The position numbers and the translations under genes were made by a program. Positions 52,932 through 61,642 of a stretch of DNA of 64,000 nt are shown here, one piece after another; the stretch's first letter is position 1; the number at the start of each line of letters is the position of its first letter. The notes beneath the pieces are model-generated. The model ran no database searches and was not told the DNA's origin. It saw only the letters and a program-made list of their open reading frames with translations. Source of the stretch: an uncultured bacterium (GTDB lineage: Bacteria; Planctomycetota; Phycisphaerae; Phycisphaerales; SM1A02); assembly GCA_903891095.1 (NCBI GenBank), contig CAITDI010000116.1, positions 1 through 64,000 of the forward strand. The letters run 5' to 3'.

Positions 52932-53837
52932 TCACCGCGCGCGTTCGGCGCGCTTGAAGAGGCGATCGAGCACCGTCTTGCGCGCATCGTCATCGTCGCC
53001 TGCACCGCTGGTGGCGCGTGGGCCTGCGATCGGCAGCCGCACCGCGAAGTCGCTGCCCTTGCCAGGCTCGCTGAAGACGTCGATGTGCCCGCCGTGCTCC
53101 TCGATGATGCGCCGCGTGACCGCGAGCCCGAGGCCCGAGCCGCCCTTTCGGCCGCTGACGTAGGGGCGAAAGATCTCGGCGTGCTTGTCTGCCGCGATGC
53201 CGGGACCCGTGTCGATCACATGGACCGCGACATCCGACGGCAGCGCCTCGAGCCGCACGAGGAGCTCGCGCTGCGCGGAGTCATGCGCGGCCATCGCCTG
53301 CGTGGCGTTGATCAGGAGGTTGAGCAGCGCCTGCTTGACGAGCGAGGGGTCCACGCGCGCCATGACGGGGGATGTCGGCACGTCGGCGCGCAGCACAACG
53401 CGGTGCAGTTCGCACTGCGGGCGGTAGAAGTCGACGAGTTCATCGACGACCTCGCGAAGGTCGGTGTCGACCGGCGCCAGCTTGACGCGGCCTGCGAAGC
53501 GCAGGAAGTCGTTGAGGATGTTCGCCAGGCGGCTTGCCTCGCGGTTCACGGTCTCGACGCGGCGGACCAGTGTGGCCTTCTCGTCGTCGGGGAGCAGCGA
53601 GTCGTTGATCGCCTCGCTCGCGAGCTGCACGTTGAGCCCGATGGTGGAGAGCGGGTTCTTGATTTCGTGGGCGAGGCCGCCTGTGAGCGAGCCCAGCTCT
53701 GCGAGCCGCTCCTGCCGGCGCGCGCGCTCTTCGGCTGCGCGGAGCCGCACAATGCGGCGCGTGAGCAGCGACGCAGTCACCAGCAGTGCGGCAGCACCGC
53801 CAGCAGTCGCGCCAAGAGCGAAGGAACCCCAGTCCAT
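52932..53837 (-). CDS. Membrane-anchored sensor histidine kinase
   Basis: A 301-residue histidine kinase. One N-terminal membrane helix (GSFALGATAGGAAALLVTASLL) and a short helical linker lead to the HisKA domain with the phosphorylated His in GGLAHEIKNPLSTIGLNVQLA. The HATPase_c domain has N-box LLNLLINATQAMAAH, G1 VIDTGPGIAADKH and G2 GRKGGSGLGLAVTRRIIEEHGG. It resembles NtrB/AtoS-type kinases. There is no periplasmic sensor domain, so the signal is probably cytosolic or membrane-borne. No response regulator is adjacent. I use the ATG at 53837 because the membrane helix follows directly. Confidence 0.92.
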   Translation of the reverse strand: MDWGSFALGATAGGAAALLVTASLLTRRIVRLRAAEERARRQERLAELGSLTGGLAHEIKNPLSTIGLNVQLASEAINDSLLPDDEKATLVRRVETVNREASRLANILNDFLRFAGRVKLAPVDTDLREVVDELVDFYRPQCELHRVVLRADVPTSPVMARVDPSLVKQALLNLLINATQAMAAHDSAQRELLVRLEALPSDVAVHVIDTGPGIAADKHAEIFRPYVSGRKGGSGLGLAVTRRIIEEHGGHIDVFSEPGKGSDFAVRLPIAGPRATSGAGDDDDARKTVLDRLFKRAERAR

Positions 53838-53915
53838 TGTCAGAGCGTAGCAGCCCGCGATGGAACAACGCACCGCGCGTTTGCTGCGGTTGCAGGCGGA
53901 TGATTCGATGGAGAC

Positions 53916-54197
53916 TTACTCGGCGACGCGCGCGCGGCTGTTCGGCCGCTCGGCGGGAGGAACGCGGCTGCCAAGCGACTTGGCCTTGGTCGCAGACCAG
54001 CCCTTGTCGCCATCGGCTGCGGAGTAGGTGACGCGCTCGCCATCGCGAAGCGCGCGGAAGCCTTCAGACTGCTCGATCACTGAGAAGTGAACGAAGATGT
54101 CCTGGCCTTCAGGTCCGACGATGAAGCCGAACCCCTTGCGGGCGTCGAACCACTTGACGACCCCTTCAACATCGATGAGAGACTGTGCACCTGCCAT
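53916..54197 (-). CDS. Cold-shock domain protein
   Basis: A 93-residue single cold-shock domain (OB fold) RNA/ssDNA-binding protein. RNP1 is KGFGFIVG and RNP2 DIFVHFS, preceded by GVVKWFDA. The C-terminal ~25 residues form an Arg/Pro/Ser-rich tail beyond the usual 67-70 residues. GGAG lies six nt before the ATG at 54197. It is downstream of the pnp terminator and probably has its own promoter, though no clear one was seen. Confidence 0.93.
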   Translation of the reverse strand: MAGAQSLIDVEGVVKWFDARKGFGFIVGPEGQDIFVHFSVIEQSEGFRALRDGERVTYSAADGDKGWSATKAKSLGSRVPPAERPNSRARVAE

Positions 54198-54319
54198 GCC
54201 GAGCTCCAAGAGCAAACGCTCGTGTGGTTCTAATCCGCGGAGACGAGCCCGCGACCTGCATTGTGGTGTCGGATCGCGACGCGTGCAAGACCAAGCCATT
54301 GTTCAGCGCAGATTCAGCG

Positions 54320-54358
54320 AAAAACGAAACGGGGGCGGCCGATGAGGGCCGCCCCCGT
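54320..54358 (-). terminator. Strong rho-independent terminator after pnp
   Basis: ACGGGGGCGGCC (54329-54340) pairs perfectly with GGCCGCCCCCGT (54347-54358) around six nt. On the minus strand the stem is followed by TTCGTTTTT. It ends the rpsO-pnp unit. Confidence 0.92.
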
Positions 54359-54427
54359 GTGTGTTTGATTTTCGCGCGCAATCGTGAGCCTCAAACTCAC
54401 GCTGCCGCGAGGCTTAGGCTCGAGGAA

Positions 54428-56581
54428 TCAGGACTTCGCAGCGCCTTCCGGCATCGGCATCATCGCCTTGCGGGAAAGCTTGATGCGGCCGTTGTCGTCG
54501 ATGTTGATGACCTTGACGGTCACGATGTCGCCGACCTTGACCTGCTCGTTCACGTTCTTCACGTAGCCGTGCGCGAGCTCGCTGACATGGACCATTCCGT
54601 CCGTGCCGGGTGCGAGTTCGACGAAGCAGCCGAAGTCCTTGATGGCGACGACCTTGCCGGTGTAGACGGCGCCGATCTTGACTTCCGCGCCGAGCGCCTC
54701 GACGGCCGCGCGGGCCATCGCGGCCTTCGCAGCGTCGGAGCACGCGATGAAGACGGTGCCGTCCTCCTCGACGTCGATCTGCGCGCCGGTCATCTCCTGG
54801 ATGCCGCGGATCGTCTTGCCGCCCGGTCCGATGAGCTTGCCGATCTTCTCCGGGTCGATCTTGACGATCGTGATGCGCGGAGCGAGCGGCGAGATGTCGG
54901 GACGCGGCTTCGCGATCACCTGCTCCATGAGCCCGATGATGTGGAAGCGGCCTTCCTTCGCCTGCGCGAAGATCTTCTCGATCTCCTCGACCGACAGGCC
55001 GCGGGCCTTGAGGTCGAGCTGGATGCCGGTGATGCCCTCGCGGGTGCCGGAGACCTTGAAGTCCATCTCGCCGAAGAAGTCTTCCTCGCCGATGATGTCG
55101 GTCACGTGGGTGACCTTGCCATCGGTGTCGGTGAAGCGACCGACCGAGATGCCCGCGCAGGTGTTGCGGATCGGGACGCCCGCGTCCATGAGCGCAAGGC
55201 AGCCGCCGCAGACGCTGGCCATCGACGACGAGCCGTTCGACTCGGTGATGTCGCTGACGAGGCGGATCGTGTAGGGGAACTCCTCAGTGGTCGGCAGGAT
55301 GCCGAGCAGCGAACGCTCGGCGAGCGCGCCGTGACCGATCTCGCGGCGACCCGGGCCCATGATGCGGCCGGCTTCGCCCGTGCAGAACGGCGGGAAGTTG
55401 TAGTGGAGGTAGAACTTCTTCGCGTACTCGTCGAGAAGGCCATCGACGATCTGCTCGTCCTTCTTGGTGCCGATGGTGCAGGTGACGAGCGACTGCGTCT
55501 CGCCGCGCTGGAAGAACGCCGAGCCGTGGGTGCGCGGGAAGACCGCGACCGACATGTCGAGGTCGCGGATCTGGTTGAGCTTGCGGCCGTCGGCGCGGAT
55601 CGAGTGCTGCGCGACCAGGTAGTGCGTGATCTTCTTCTCGAGGATGCGGAGCGCTTCCTTGGCCTGCTTCTGCTTCTTCTCGGCTTCGAGGTGATCCGAG
55701 TAGGGGACGCCGGCGGGGATCGCGAAGTGCGTCTTGAGGACCTCGCCCTTGATGGCGTCGACGGCCTCGTTGCGCTCCTTCTTGCCGTTGATCTTGCGAG
55801 CCGCGACCATGCGGTCGTACGCGAGCTCCTTGACCTTCTTGGTGATCTCGTCGCTCGGGGTGGTGAGCTCGCCCATGCGGACGGCGGGGGCGCCGCACTT
55901 CGCGCGGAGCTCCTCCATCATGCCGAGGATCGGCTTGATGCCTTCCTCGAGGCCGAAGCGGATCGCGGCGACCATGGTGGCCTCCGAGACTTCCGCAGCG
56001 CCGACTTCGATCATGTTCACGCCGTCCTTGTGGCCGGAGAGCACGAGGTCGAGGTCGCTGAACTCCATCTGCGCCTGGGTCGGGTTGAGGACGAAGCGCT
56101 CACCCTGCTCGGTGATGATGCGGCCGACGCGGACCGTCGCGACCGGGCCCTGGTAGGGGGCGTCGGTGATGTACAGCGCGGCCGAAGCAGCGGTGCAGGC
56201 GAGGACGTCGGAGTCGTTCTGGCCGTCGTGGGACATGACCCAAGCCTGGAGCTGGATCTCGTCGCAGAAGCCATCCGGGAAGAGCGGACGGATCGGACGA
56301 TCCATCATGCGCATCGTGAGGATTTCCTTCTCGCTGGGCTGGCCTTCGCGCTTGCGGAAGCCGCCCGGGTACTTGCCGGCGGCGCCGAGCTTCTCGCGGT
56401 AGTCGCAGGTGAGCGGGAAGAAGTCGATGCCCGCGCGCGGATTGGCGCGGACGCAGGTCGCGAGGACCCAGGTGTCGGCGTACGAGGCGATGACGGAGCC
56501 GCTCGCGAGCTTCGCGACGCGACCGGTCTCGAAGCGGAGCGTGCGCCCGCCGATGACCTTCTCAACAACAGTGATTGCCAT
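54428..56581 (-). CDS. pnp: Polyribonucleotide nucleotidyltransferase (PNPase)
   Basis: PNPase degrades RNA 3' to 5' by phosphorolysis and can add nucleotides; 717 residues. Two RNase PH domains are visible (start GGRTLRFETGRVAKLASGS, FRKREGQPSEKEILTMRMMDRPIRPLFP; second with RADGRKLNQIRDL, FQRGETQSLVT, SVCGGCLALMDAGVP), then a KH domain (KIGKLIGPGGKTIRGIQ) and an S1 domain (VGAVYTGKVVAIKDFGCFVELAPG... in the variant IGAVYTGKVVAIKDFGCFVE). GGAG six nt before the ATG at 56581 fixes the start. It follows rpsO, the widely conserved order. Confidence 0.97.
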   Translation of the reverse strand: MAITVVEKVIGGRTLRFETGRVAKLASGSVIASYADTWVLATCVRANPRAGIDFFPLTCDYREKLGAAGKYPGGFRKREGQPSEKEILTMRMMDRPIRPLFPDGFCDEIQLQAWVMSHDGQNDSDVLACTAASAALYITDAPYQGPVATVRVGRIITEQGERFVLNPTQAQMEFSDLDLVLSGHKDGVNMIEVGAAEVSEATMVAAIRFGLEEGIKPILGMMEELRAKCGAPAVRMGELTTPSDEITKKVKELAYDRMVAARKINGKKERNEAVDAIKGEVLKTHFAIPAGVPYSDHLEAEKKQKQAKEALRILEKKITHYLVAQHSIRADGRKLNQIRDLDMSVAVFPRTHGSAFFQRGETQSLVTCTIGTKKDEQIVDGLLDEYAKKFYLHYNFPPFCTGEAGRIMGPGRREIGHGALAERSLLGILPTTEEFPYTIRLVSDITESNGSSSMASVCGGCLALMDAGVPIRNTCAGISVGRFTDTDGKVTHVTDIIGEEDFFGEMDFKVSGTREGITGIQLDLKARGLSVEEIEKIFAQAKEGRFHIIGLMEQVIAKPRPDISPLAPRITIVKIDPEKIGKLIGPGGKTIRGIQEMTGAQIDVEEDGTVFIACSDAAKAAMARAAVEALGAEVKIGAVYTGKVVAIKDFGCFVELAPGTDGMVHVSELAHGYVKNVNEQVKVGDIVTVKVINIDDNGRIKLSRKAMMPMPEGAAKS

Positions 56582-56792
56582 GTGTGTCTCCATCTGCCGC
56601 AGTCATTGCGGCTGGGCGTTTGCCGCCCGGTTTCAAAAAGGAATGTGGCTTGGGTGAAGTGCAGCGCCCCGAAGAACCATGTCGCCATGGGACAACGAGG
56701 GCGCTTGGCGCCGCGGATGCGGGCGGGCGTGACGAGCGGGGAATCCGCTTGAATCGTGCAACGCACAACGCCGCGAGCGCGGCGCCGGGATG

Positions 56793-57044
56793 TTACTTGC
56801 GGAGGCCGAGGCGCTTGATGAGCGAGAGGTAGCTCTCGCGGTCAGTGTTCGCGAGGTACTTCAGCAGGCTGTTGCGGCGGCCGACGAGGAGGAGAAGGCC
56901 GCGACGCGAAGCGTGGTCCTTCTTGTGGGCCTTGAAGTGATCCTGGAGTTCAGCGATGCGCGTGGTGATCGCGGAGATCTGAACTTCGGTGGATCCGGTG
57001 TCCTTGGCGTGATGACGGCTGGCTTCGACGATCGAGTTGCTCAT
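56793..57044 (-). CDS. rpsO: 30S ribosomal protein S15
   Basis: The 83-residue product is a small-subunit ribosomal protein binding the central domain of 16S rRNA. Conserved parts: [36 protein letters not shown] and the C-terminal [28 protein letters not shown]. It is a little shorter than the 88-89 residues of E. coli S15 at the N-terminus. The ATG at 57044 is the normal family start. It precedes pnp by 211 nt; S15 leader autoregulation is known in other bacteria but I see no specific pseudoknot here. Confidence 0.98.
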   Translation of the reverse strand: MSNSIVEASRHHAKDTGSTEVQISAITTRIAELQDHFKAHKKDHASRRGLLLLVGRRNSLLKYLANTDRESYLSLIKRLGLRK

Positions 57045-57315
57045 GAGTGTTCTTTCAGACGGCAGTCCCGCCGTCTCGCTCCTACTGGTTTGAAGAGGAT
57101 CGGAAACGATACAGGAAGCCGCACTTCTGACGCAAGGGGTTCGGAGGTTGAGAGTGCGGGGAGGGGGAGCGATTGTCCGCGGGTCCGGCGGGTTCTCGGA
57201 ACTTGGTCGGTCGGCGCGACGGGTGGCGGTCGGCATGGTCTATTCTCCGCGCCTCGATTCCGCCCGCCGCGGGTCTCCAGTCCAAACGCTCGACCGAACA
57301 CCTCGACTGAACCTC

Positions 57316-58959
57316 ATGACTGCCTCTCCCAGCTCCATCGACATCGCGACCACCGAGTACCTCGCCGAGGCCGCCAAGATCGAGGAAGGCGGCGGCAAGT
57401 CGGGCATCGAGCGCCAGCATCGCAATGGGCGGCTCACGGCGCGCGAGCGGCTCGCGCTGCTTGCCGACAAGGGCGCGCGCACGATGGAGTGCGGGCTGTT
57501 CAGCGCGTGGCGCATGTACAAGGAGTACGGCGGCGCGCCGGCTGCGGGCGTTGTCACGACGATCGCGGAGGTCGATGGCCGCCTGACGATGGTGATCGCG
57601 AACGATGCGACCGTGAAGGCGGGCGCGTTCTTCCCGATGACGTGCAAGAAGATCATCCGCGCGCAGATGATCGCGGAGCGCGCGCGCTTGCCGCTGCTGT
57701 ATCTCGTCGACAGCGCGGGCGTGTTCCTGCCGCTGCAGGAGGATGTGTTTCCCGACACCGACGATTTCGGGCGCATTTTCCGCAACAACGCGGTGATCAG
57801 CGCGCAGGGCATTCCGCAGATCGCGGCGATCATGGGCAACTGCGTCGCGGGCGGCGGCTACCTGCCGGTGCTGTGCGACACGCTGCTGATGACCGAAGGC
57901 AGCGGCCTCTATCTCGCGGGCCCCGCGCTGGTGAAGGCCGCGATCGGCCAGGAAGTCTCGAGCGAGGAACTCGGCGGCGCCGAGATGCACGCGCAGATCT
58001 CGGGCACGATCGACTTCCGCGAGAAGGACGATCCCGCGTGCATCGAGCGGCTGCGCCGCGTGTTTGCCGCAGTGCGCACCGCGCCTGCGAAGTCGAAGGC
58101 GCCGTTCGCGGCGGTGGCGCCCAAGCGCGCGGCGGGCGAGGTGACGCAGGTCTTCCGCAGCGAGGCGGGCGCGCAGTACGACGTGGTCGAGCTGCTGTCG
58201 TGCGTGGTCGACGCCGACAGCTTCGACGAATACCGCGCGGAATACGGGCGTTCGCTCGTGTGCGGCTACGCGCGCATCGGCGGATTCCCGTGCGGCATCG
58301 TCGCGAACCAGAAGAAGCTCACGCAGCGCAAGATGCCCGGCGGCAAGGCCGGTCCGTCGAGCGCGACCAACATGCCGGCGGTCATCTACGACGACAGCGC
58401 CGACAAGAGCGCGCGCTTCATCATGGACTGCAACCAGAAGGGCCTGCCGATCATCTTCGTGACCGACACGACGGGCTTCATGGTCGGCCGCGACAGCGAG
58501 CAGGGCGGCATCATCCGCTCGGGCGCGAAGATGGTGAACGCGATGTCGAACTGCGTCGTGCCGAAGATTTCGCTCGTCGTCGGCGGCAGCTTTGGCGCGG
58601 GCAACTACGCGATGTGCGGCCGCGCGTTCGATCCGCTGCTCACGCTCGCGTGGCCGGGTTCGCGCTTTGCCGTGATGGGCGCGGCGCAGGCCGCGGGCAC
58701 GCTGCTTTCGATCGATCTCGCCGCGCGCGAGCGCAAGGGCGAGAAGGTCGACGAGGAGATGCGCAAGCAGCTGCTGGCCGCGATCACCGCGAGCTACAAC
58801 GAGCAGCAGGACATCCGCTACGCGGCGAGCCGCGGCTGGGTCGATCGCATCATCGAGCCGAAGGACACGCGCGAGGAACTGATCCTCGCGCTGCAGGTCG
58901 CCGCGCAGGCGCCGATGCAGCCGAGCGGCGTGTACCGCACGGGCGTGCTGCAGACCTGA
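57316..58959 (+). CDS. Acyl-CoA carboxylase carboxyltransferase (beta) subunit
   Basis: A 547-residue carboxyltransferase of the propionyl-/methylcrotonyl-CoA carboxylase beta family, which transfers CO2 from carboxybiotin to an acyl-CoA. The N-terminal half has HRNGRLTARERLALL, LVDSAGVFLPLQEDVFPD, FGRIFRNNAVISAQGIPQIA and GNCVAGGGYLPVLCD; the C-terminal half TDTTGFMVGRDSEQGGIIRSGAKMV, VGGSFGAGNYAMCGRAF and RFAVMGAAQAAGTLL. The methylcrotonyl-CoA (MccB) group is the nearest by eye. No biotin carboxylase or biotin-carrier gene is nearby, so the holoenzyme needs partners elsewhere. The ATG at 57316 begins the conserved region; longer frames start inside the promoter area. Confidence 0.9.
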   Translation: MTASPSSIDIATTEYLAEAAKIEEGGGKSGIERQHRNGRLTARERLALLADKGARTMECGLFSAWRMYKEYGGAPAAGVVTTIAEVDGRLTMVIANDATVKAGAFFPMTCKKIIRAQMIAERARLPLLYLVDSAGVFLPLQEDVFPDTDDFGRIFRNNAVISAQGIPQIAAIMGNCVAGGGYLPVLCDTLLMTEGSGLYLAGPALVKAAIGQEVSSEELGGAEMHAQISGTIDFREKDDPACIERLRRVFAAVRTAPAKSKAPFAAVAPKRAAGEVTQVFRSEAGAQYDVVELLSCVVDADSFDEYRAEYGRSLVCGYARIGGFPCGIVANQKKLTQRKMPGGKAGPSSATNMPAVIYDDSADKSARFIMDCNQKGLPIIFVTDTTGFMVGRDSEQGGIIRSGAKMVNAMSNCVVPKISLVVGGSFGAGNYAMCGRAFDPLLTLAWPGSRFAVMGAAQAAGTLLSIDLAARERKGEKVDEEMRKQLLAAITASYNEQQDIRYAASRGWVDRIIEPKDTREELILALQVAAQAPMQPSGVYRTGVLQT

Positions 58960-58962
58960 CGC

Positions 58963-59715
58963 TTAGCGGCGACGACGGCGCGCGCCGAGACCGGCGATCG
59001 CAAGCGTGGCCAGCGCGCCCGGCGCGGGCACGGTCGTGAACTCGATCTGCAGCTTGGGCACGATTCCGCCGAGTTCGCCGCTGTCTGCGCTGTCAAAGCG
59101 ACGCGCGGTGCCGAAGGTCGACTCGTCGCCGATCACGAACCAGCCGAGGTTGAGGTTCGCGTTGGTGGCGAAGGCGCGCACGTCGGCGAGCAGGCCTGCG
59201 GAATTCCAGGTGTAGAGGCCGAGCGCCTGCGTGGTGATGCTCGCGCTCGCGGTGCTGGCGAAGTCGCCGCCCGCGTTGTTCCAGGTGGCGCCGCCGCCGT
59301 TGCCGTCGTAGCTCGACCAGAGCCAGGTCGCGTCGTTGACGAGCGCGCTGGTTCCCGAGCCTTCTGCCTCGCTGGCGTCGCTGAGGCCGCTCGTCCACGC
59401 GGTGAGCGCGCGGTAGATGCCGACTTCGCGCGCACCTGCGGTGGTTTGCGACATGTTGAGCGTCAGGCTTGCGTCCGTGATCGTCGCGCCTTCCGGCACC
59501 ATCGATGCGATGTCGAAGTAGAGCAGCCCGCGGCGCGCGCGGTTCTGGTTGTTCTTGCCCGCGAAGAAGTACTGGCCTGCGCCGTTGGCGACCGAGCCGT
59601 CGAAGAACTCGTACAGCGTGGCGTCGCGAGACGCGGTCACCGTCACGGTTTCGGCCGACGACGAAGCTGCGATTCCACCAATGACACAACCAATGAACAG
59701 GGTTCCCCGATACAT
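58963..59715 (-). CDS. Secreted DNRLRE-like protein with PEP-CTERM-type sorting tail
   Basis: A 250-residue exported protein. A signal peptide (LFIGCVIGGIAASSSAE) is followed by a beta-rich domain: TVTASRDATLYEFFDGSVANG, RRGLLYFDIASMVPEGATIT and ASLTLNMSQ, the layout of the DNRLRE carbohydrate-binding-like domain common in surface proteins. The C-terminus VPAPGALATLAIAGLGARRRRR is a PEP-CTERM-type sorting signal (motif, hydrophobic stretch, Arg cluster). The exosortase is not in this window. It is convergent with the carboxyltransferase gene, with only three nt between stop codons. Confidence 0.88.
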   Translation of the reverse strand: MYRGTLFIGCVIGGIAASSSAETVTVTASRDATLYEFFDGSVANGAGQYFFAGKNNQNRARRGLLYFDIASMVPEGATITDASLTLNMSQTTAGAREVGIYRALTAWTSGLSDASEAEGSGTSALVNDATWLWSSYDGNGGGATWNNAGGDFASTASASITTQALGLYTWNSAGLLADVRAFATNANLNLGWFVIGDESTFGTARRFDSADSGELGGIVPKLQIEFTTVPAPGALATLAIAGLGARRRRR

Positions 59716-59778
59716 GACTTCCTCCGCAAGTTAGGCTGCGTCCATTCGCGCGATCCGCAACCTCCACGAGCCAATGCC

Positions 59779-60369
59779 TTGCAAAAACTGACCATCGCCA
59801 CTTCGAATCCGCACAAGGTCGAGGAGATCGCGGCCGTTCTCGGACAGATCGGGATCGCGTGCGTGCCGCTCGCCCGCACGGACATTCCCGAGCCGGACGA
59901 GAACGGAGCGACGTTCGAGGAGAACGCGCGCATCAAGGCGATCGCGTACGCGAAGGCGCTCGGCGTGACGGTGCTCGCGGATGACTCGGGTCTCGAGGTC
60001 GATGCGCTCGGCGGTGCGCCCGGCGTGCACAGTGCGCGATACGCGGGGATCGGCGCGACGCGTGCGGAACGCGACGCCGCGAACAACGCAAAGCTCCTGC
60101 GCGAACTCGCGGGCGTGCCGCACGGACGGCGCACGGCGCGATTCGTGTGCGTGCTGTGCGTGGCGCGGCCGGACGGCTCGATCGCGGCCGAGGCGCGCGG
60201 TCACTTCGAGGGTTGGATCGGCGAGGCGCCGCGCGGTTCGAACGGATTCGGATACGACCCGCTGCTCGTCCTCGACGACGGACGCACGAGCGCAGAACTG
60301 ACGAGCGCGGAGAAGAACGCGCGCAGCCATCGTGGGAACGCGCTGCGCGAACTGGTGAAACTGCTCTGA
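59779..60369 (+). CDS. rdgB: Non-canonical purine NTP pyrophosphatase (RdgB/HAM1)
   Basis: This enzyme removes ITP, dITP and XTP from nucleotide pools by hydrolysing them to the monophosphate. The 196-residue protein has KLTIATSNPHKVEEIAAVL, DENGATFEENARIKAIAYAKA, the VLADDSGLEVDALGGAPGVHSARYAG signature, GWIGEAPRGSNGFGYDPLLV and AEKNARSHRGNAL. I place the start at the TTG at 59779 because the family N-terminus (MQKLTIATSN) begins there; the longer upstream frame overlaps the neighbouring minus gene and has no conserved sequence. The ribosome binding site is weak. Confidence 0.95.
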   Translation: MQKLTIATSNPHKVEEIAAVLGQIGIACVPLARTDIPEPDENGATFEENARIKAIAYAKALGVTVLADDSGLEVDALGGAPGVHSARYAGIGATRAERDAANNAKLLRELAGVPHGRRTARFVCVLCVARPDGSIAAEARGHFEGWIGEAPRGSNGFGYDPLLVLDDGRTSAELTSAEKNARSHRGNALRELVKLL

Positions 60370-60379
60370 TTCGCGCGGT

Positions 60380-61642
60380 TCAGATGCTCTCGCGCGTGAT
60401 GCGGCGCAGTCCGTCGTCGAGACGGAAGAACTCGAGCCGCATGCGTTCACCGACCGAGCCAAGCCACGGCGCGCGTCCTGCGTGACGGTCGATGCGCCCG
60501 AGCGCGTCGCGCACATCGTCGAGCGAGGCGTGCGTGCGTCCGCGCGCGGCGGCGAGTGCGCGTGCGGTCCACGCGGTGCAGGCGAGGTTGAGCGCGAGAG
60601 CCTGCAGTCCGCGCACGGCGGGCCAACCGTAGTAGCCCGCGCCCCACGCTCGGTTGCCTTGGATCGTCGCGCGCGCGTAGCGCGAGAGCAGCTGGTCAAT
60701 CGCGTCGCGGTCGGGGCTTTCAGAGAGCGTGGAAACCGCGGAAATCGCCGCGAAATCGCAGCCCTCGAGAATGCCGCGCGCGACGGGCGGCACGCGCCCC
60801 TTTCCGCGCGTGAAGGCGCGGCTCGCGAAGAGCTGCGTGAGAACCGTCTTGAGACGCCCCTTGGACTTTGCGCTGTTGACCTGCACATCCTCGAGCCGCG
60901 CGTAGACGGCCTGGCGCAGGAGTCGCATCTGCTTGGGCAGCGCTGGCTCGAGCGGAAGATGCTCGAGTTCGCCGGGCAGCGCCGACGCGAGCAGCGTGAC
61001 GAGCTCGCGAAAACGCGTCGAGCGCACCTCCGCGAGCTTCGCGCGGCCGAGATTCGCGACGAGCCACGCAAGCCCGTCGAAGCGATCACGCAGCACCACA
61101 TCCTCGCGTGCGAGGAAGTGATCGAGCACCTGCTTGAGCGTGTCGAGCTCTTGCTCCTTGGCGCTGAGCGAATCGGCAAGCATCGCGCTGTAGGTGGCCA
61201 CGCGCGTCTCGGGCACCGCGCGGCTCATGCGATCGACCTCGCGCAGATGCGTGCGCAGCTCGGAGCCCTTGTTCTCGCGCACGCTCTGGCATGCGAACGA
61301 GATGCCGACATGCGTGCGCACATCGTCGGGCACGAGCACGAACGGGAACATCTGGCACGCGATCGGCTTCTCCTCGAAGCCGTACTCCTTGTGGATGCGG
61401 CAGAGGCCGTCGTCCATGAGGAACACGCACGCGCCGTCCTCGCGCTGACGCAGGTAGGTCGTGCCGCGGAACTCGGTCGTGACGGGCATGCCGAGCTTGT
61501 CTTCCCACTTCTGCTCGCGCAGCTTGGCGAGGTCGGCGTCGCGCAGCTGCACGGTGAAGTCGCGGCAGCAGTTGCCGCAGCCGTGGCAGCTGTAGCGCTG
61601 CGTCGGCACGGGAAGCATGAGGATGGGTAGCGCGATGCTCAC
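60380..61642 (-). CDS. YkgJ/FliB-like cysteine-cluster protein
   Basis: A 420-residue protein with the cysteine cluster RYSCHGCGNCCRDF near the N-terminus (CxxCGxCC-type), then CVFLMDDGLCRIHKEYGFEEKPIACQMFPF. This is the conserved core of the YkgJ/FliB family, thought to bind a metal or iron-sulfur cluster; FliB is a flagellin lysine N-methylase, but no flagellin gene is here, so the substrate is unknown. The C-terminal ~300 residues are helical and unassigned. The GTG at 61642 overlaps the upstream stop (GTGA); the ATG at 61618 is an alternative. Neither has a good ribosome binding site, so coupling is likely. Confidence 0.82.
   Translation of the reverse strand: MSIALPILMLPVPTQRYSCHGCGNCCRDFTVQLRDADLAKLREQKWEDKLGMPVTTEFRGTTYLRQREDGACVFLMDDGLCRIHKEYGFEEKPIACQMFPFVLVPDDVRTHVGISFACQSVRENKGSELRTHLREVDRMSRAVPETRVATYSAMLADSLSAKEQELDTLKQVLDHFLAREDVVLRDRFDGLAWLVANLGRAKLAEVRSTRFRELVTLLASALPGELEHLPLEPALPKQMRLLRQAVYARLEDVQVNSAKSKGRLKTVLTQLFASRAFTRGKGRVPPVARGILEGCDFAAISAVSTLSESPDRDAIDQLLSRYARATIQGNRAWGAGYYGWPAVRGLQALALNLACTAWTARALAAARGRTHASLDDVRDALGRIDRHAGRAPWLGSVGERMRLEFFRLDDGLRRITRESI

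Noticed and set aside
54185-56752. 855-residue plus frame opposite pnp
   Set aside because: Antisense shadow; Leu/Asp/Arg/Val-biased without domain signature.
56581-56793. rpsO-pnp neighbourhood as a finding
   Set aside because: This gene order is widely conserved in bacteria, so it is not unusual.
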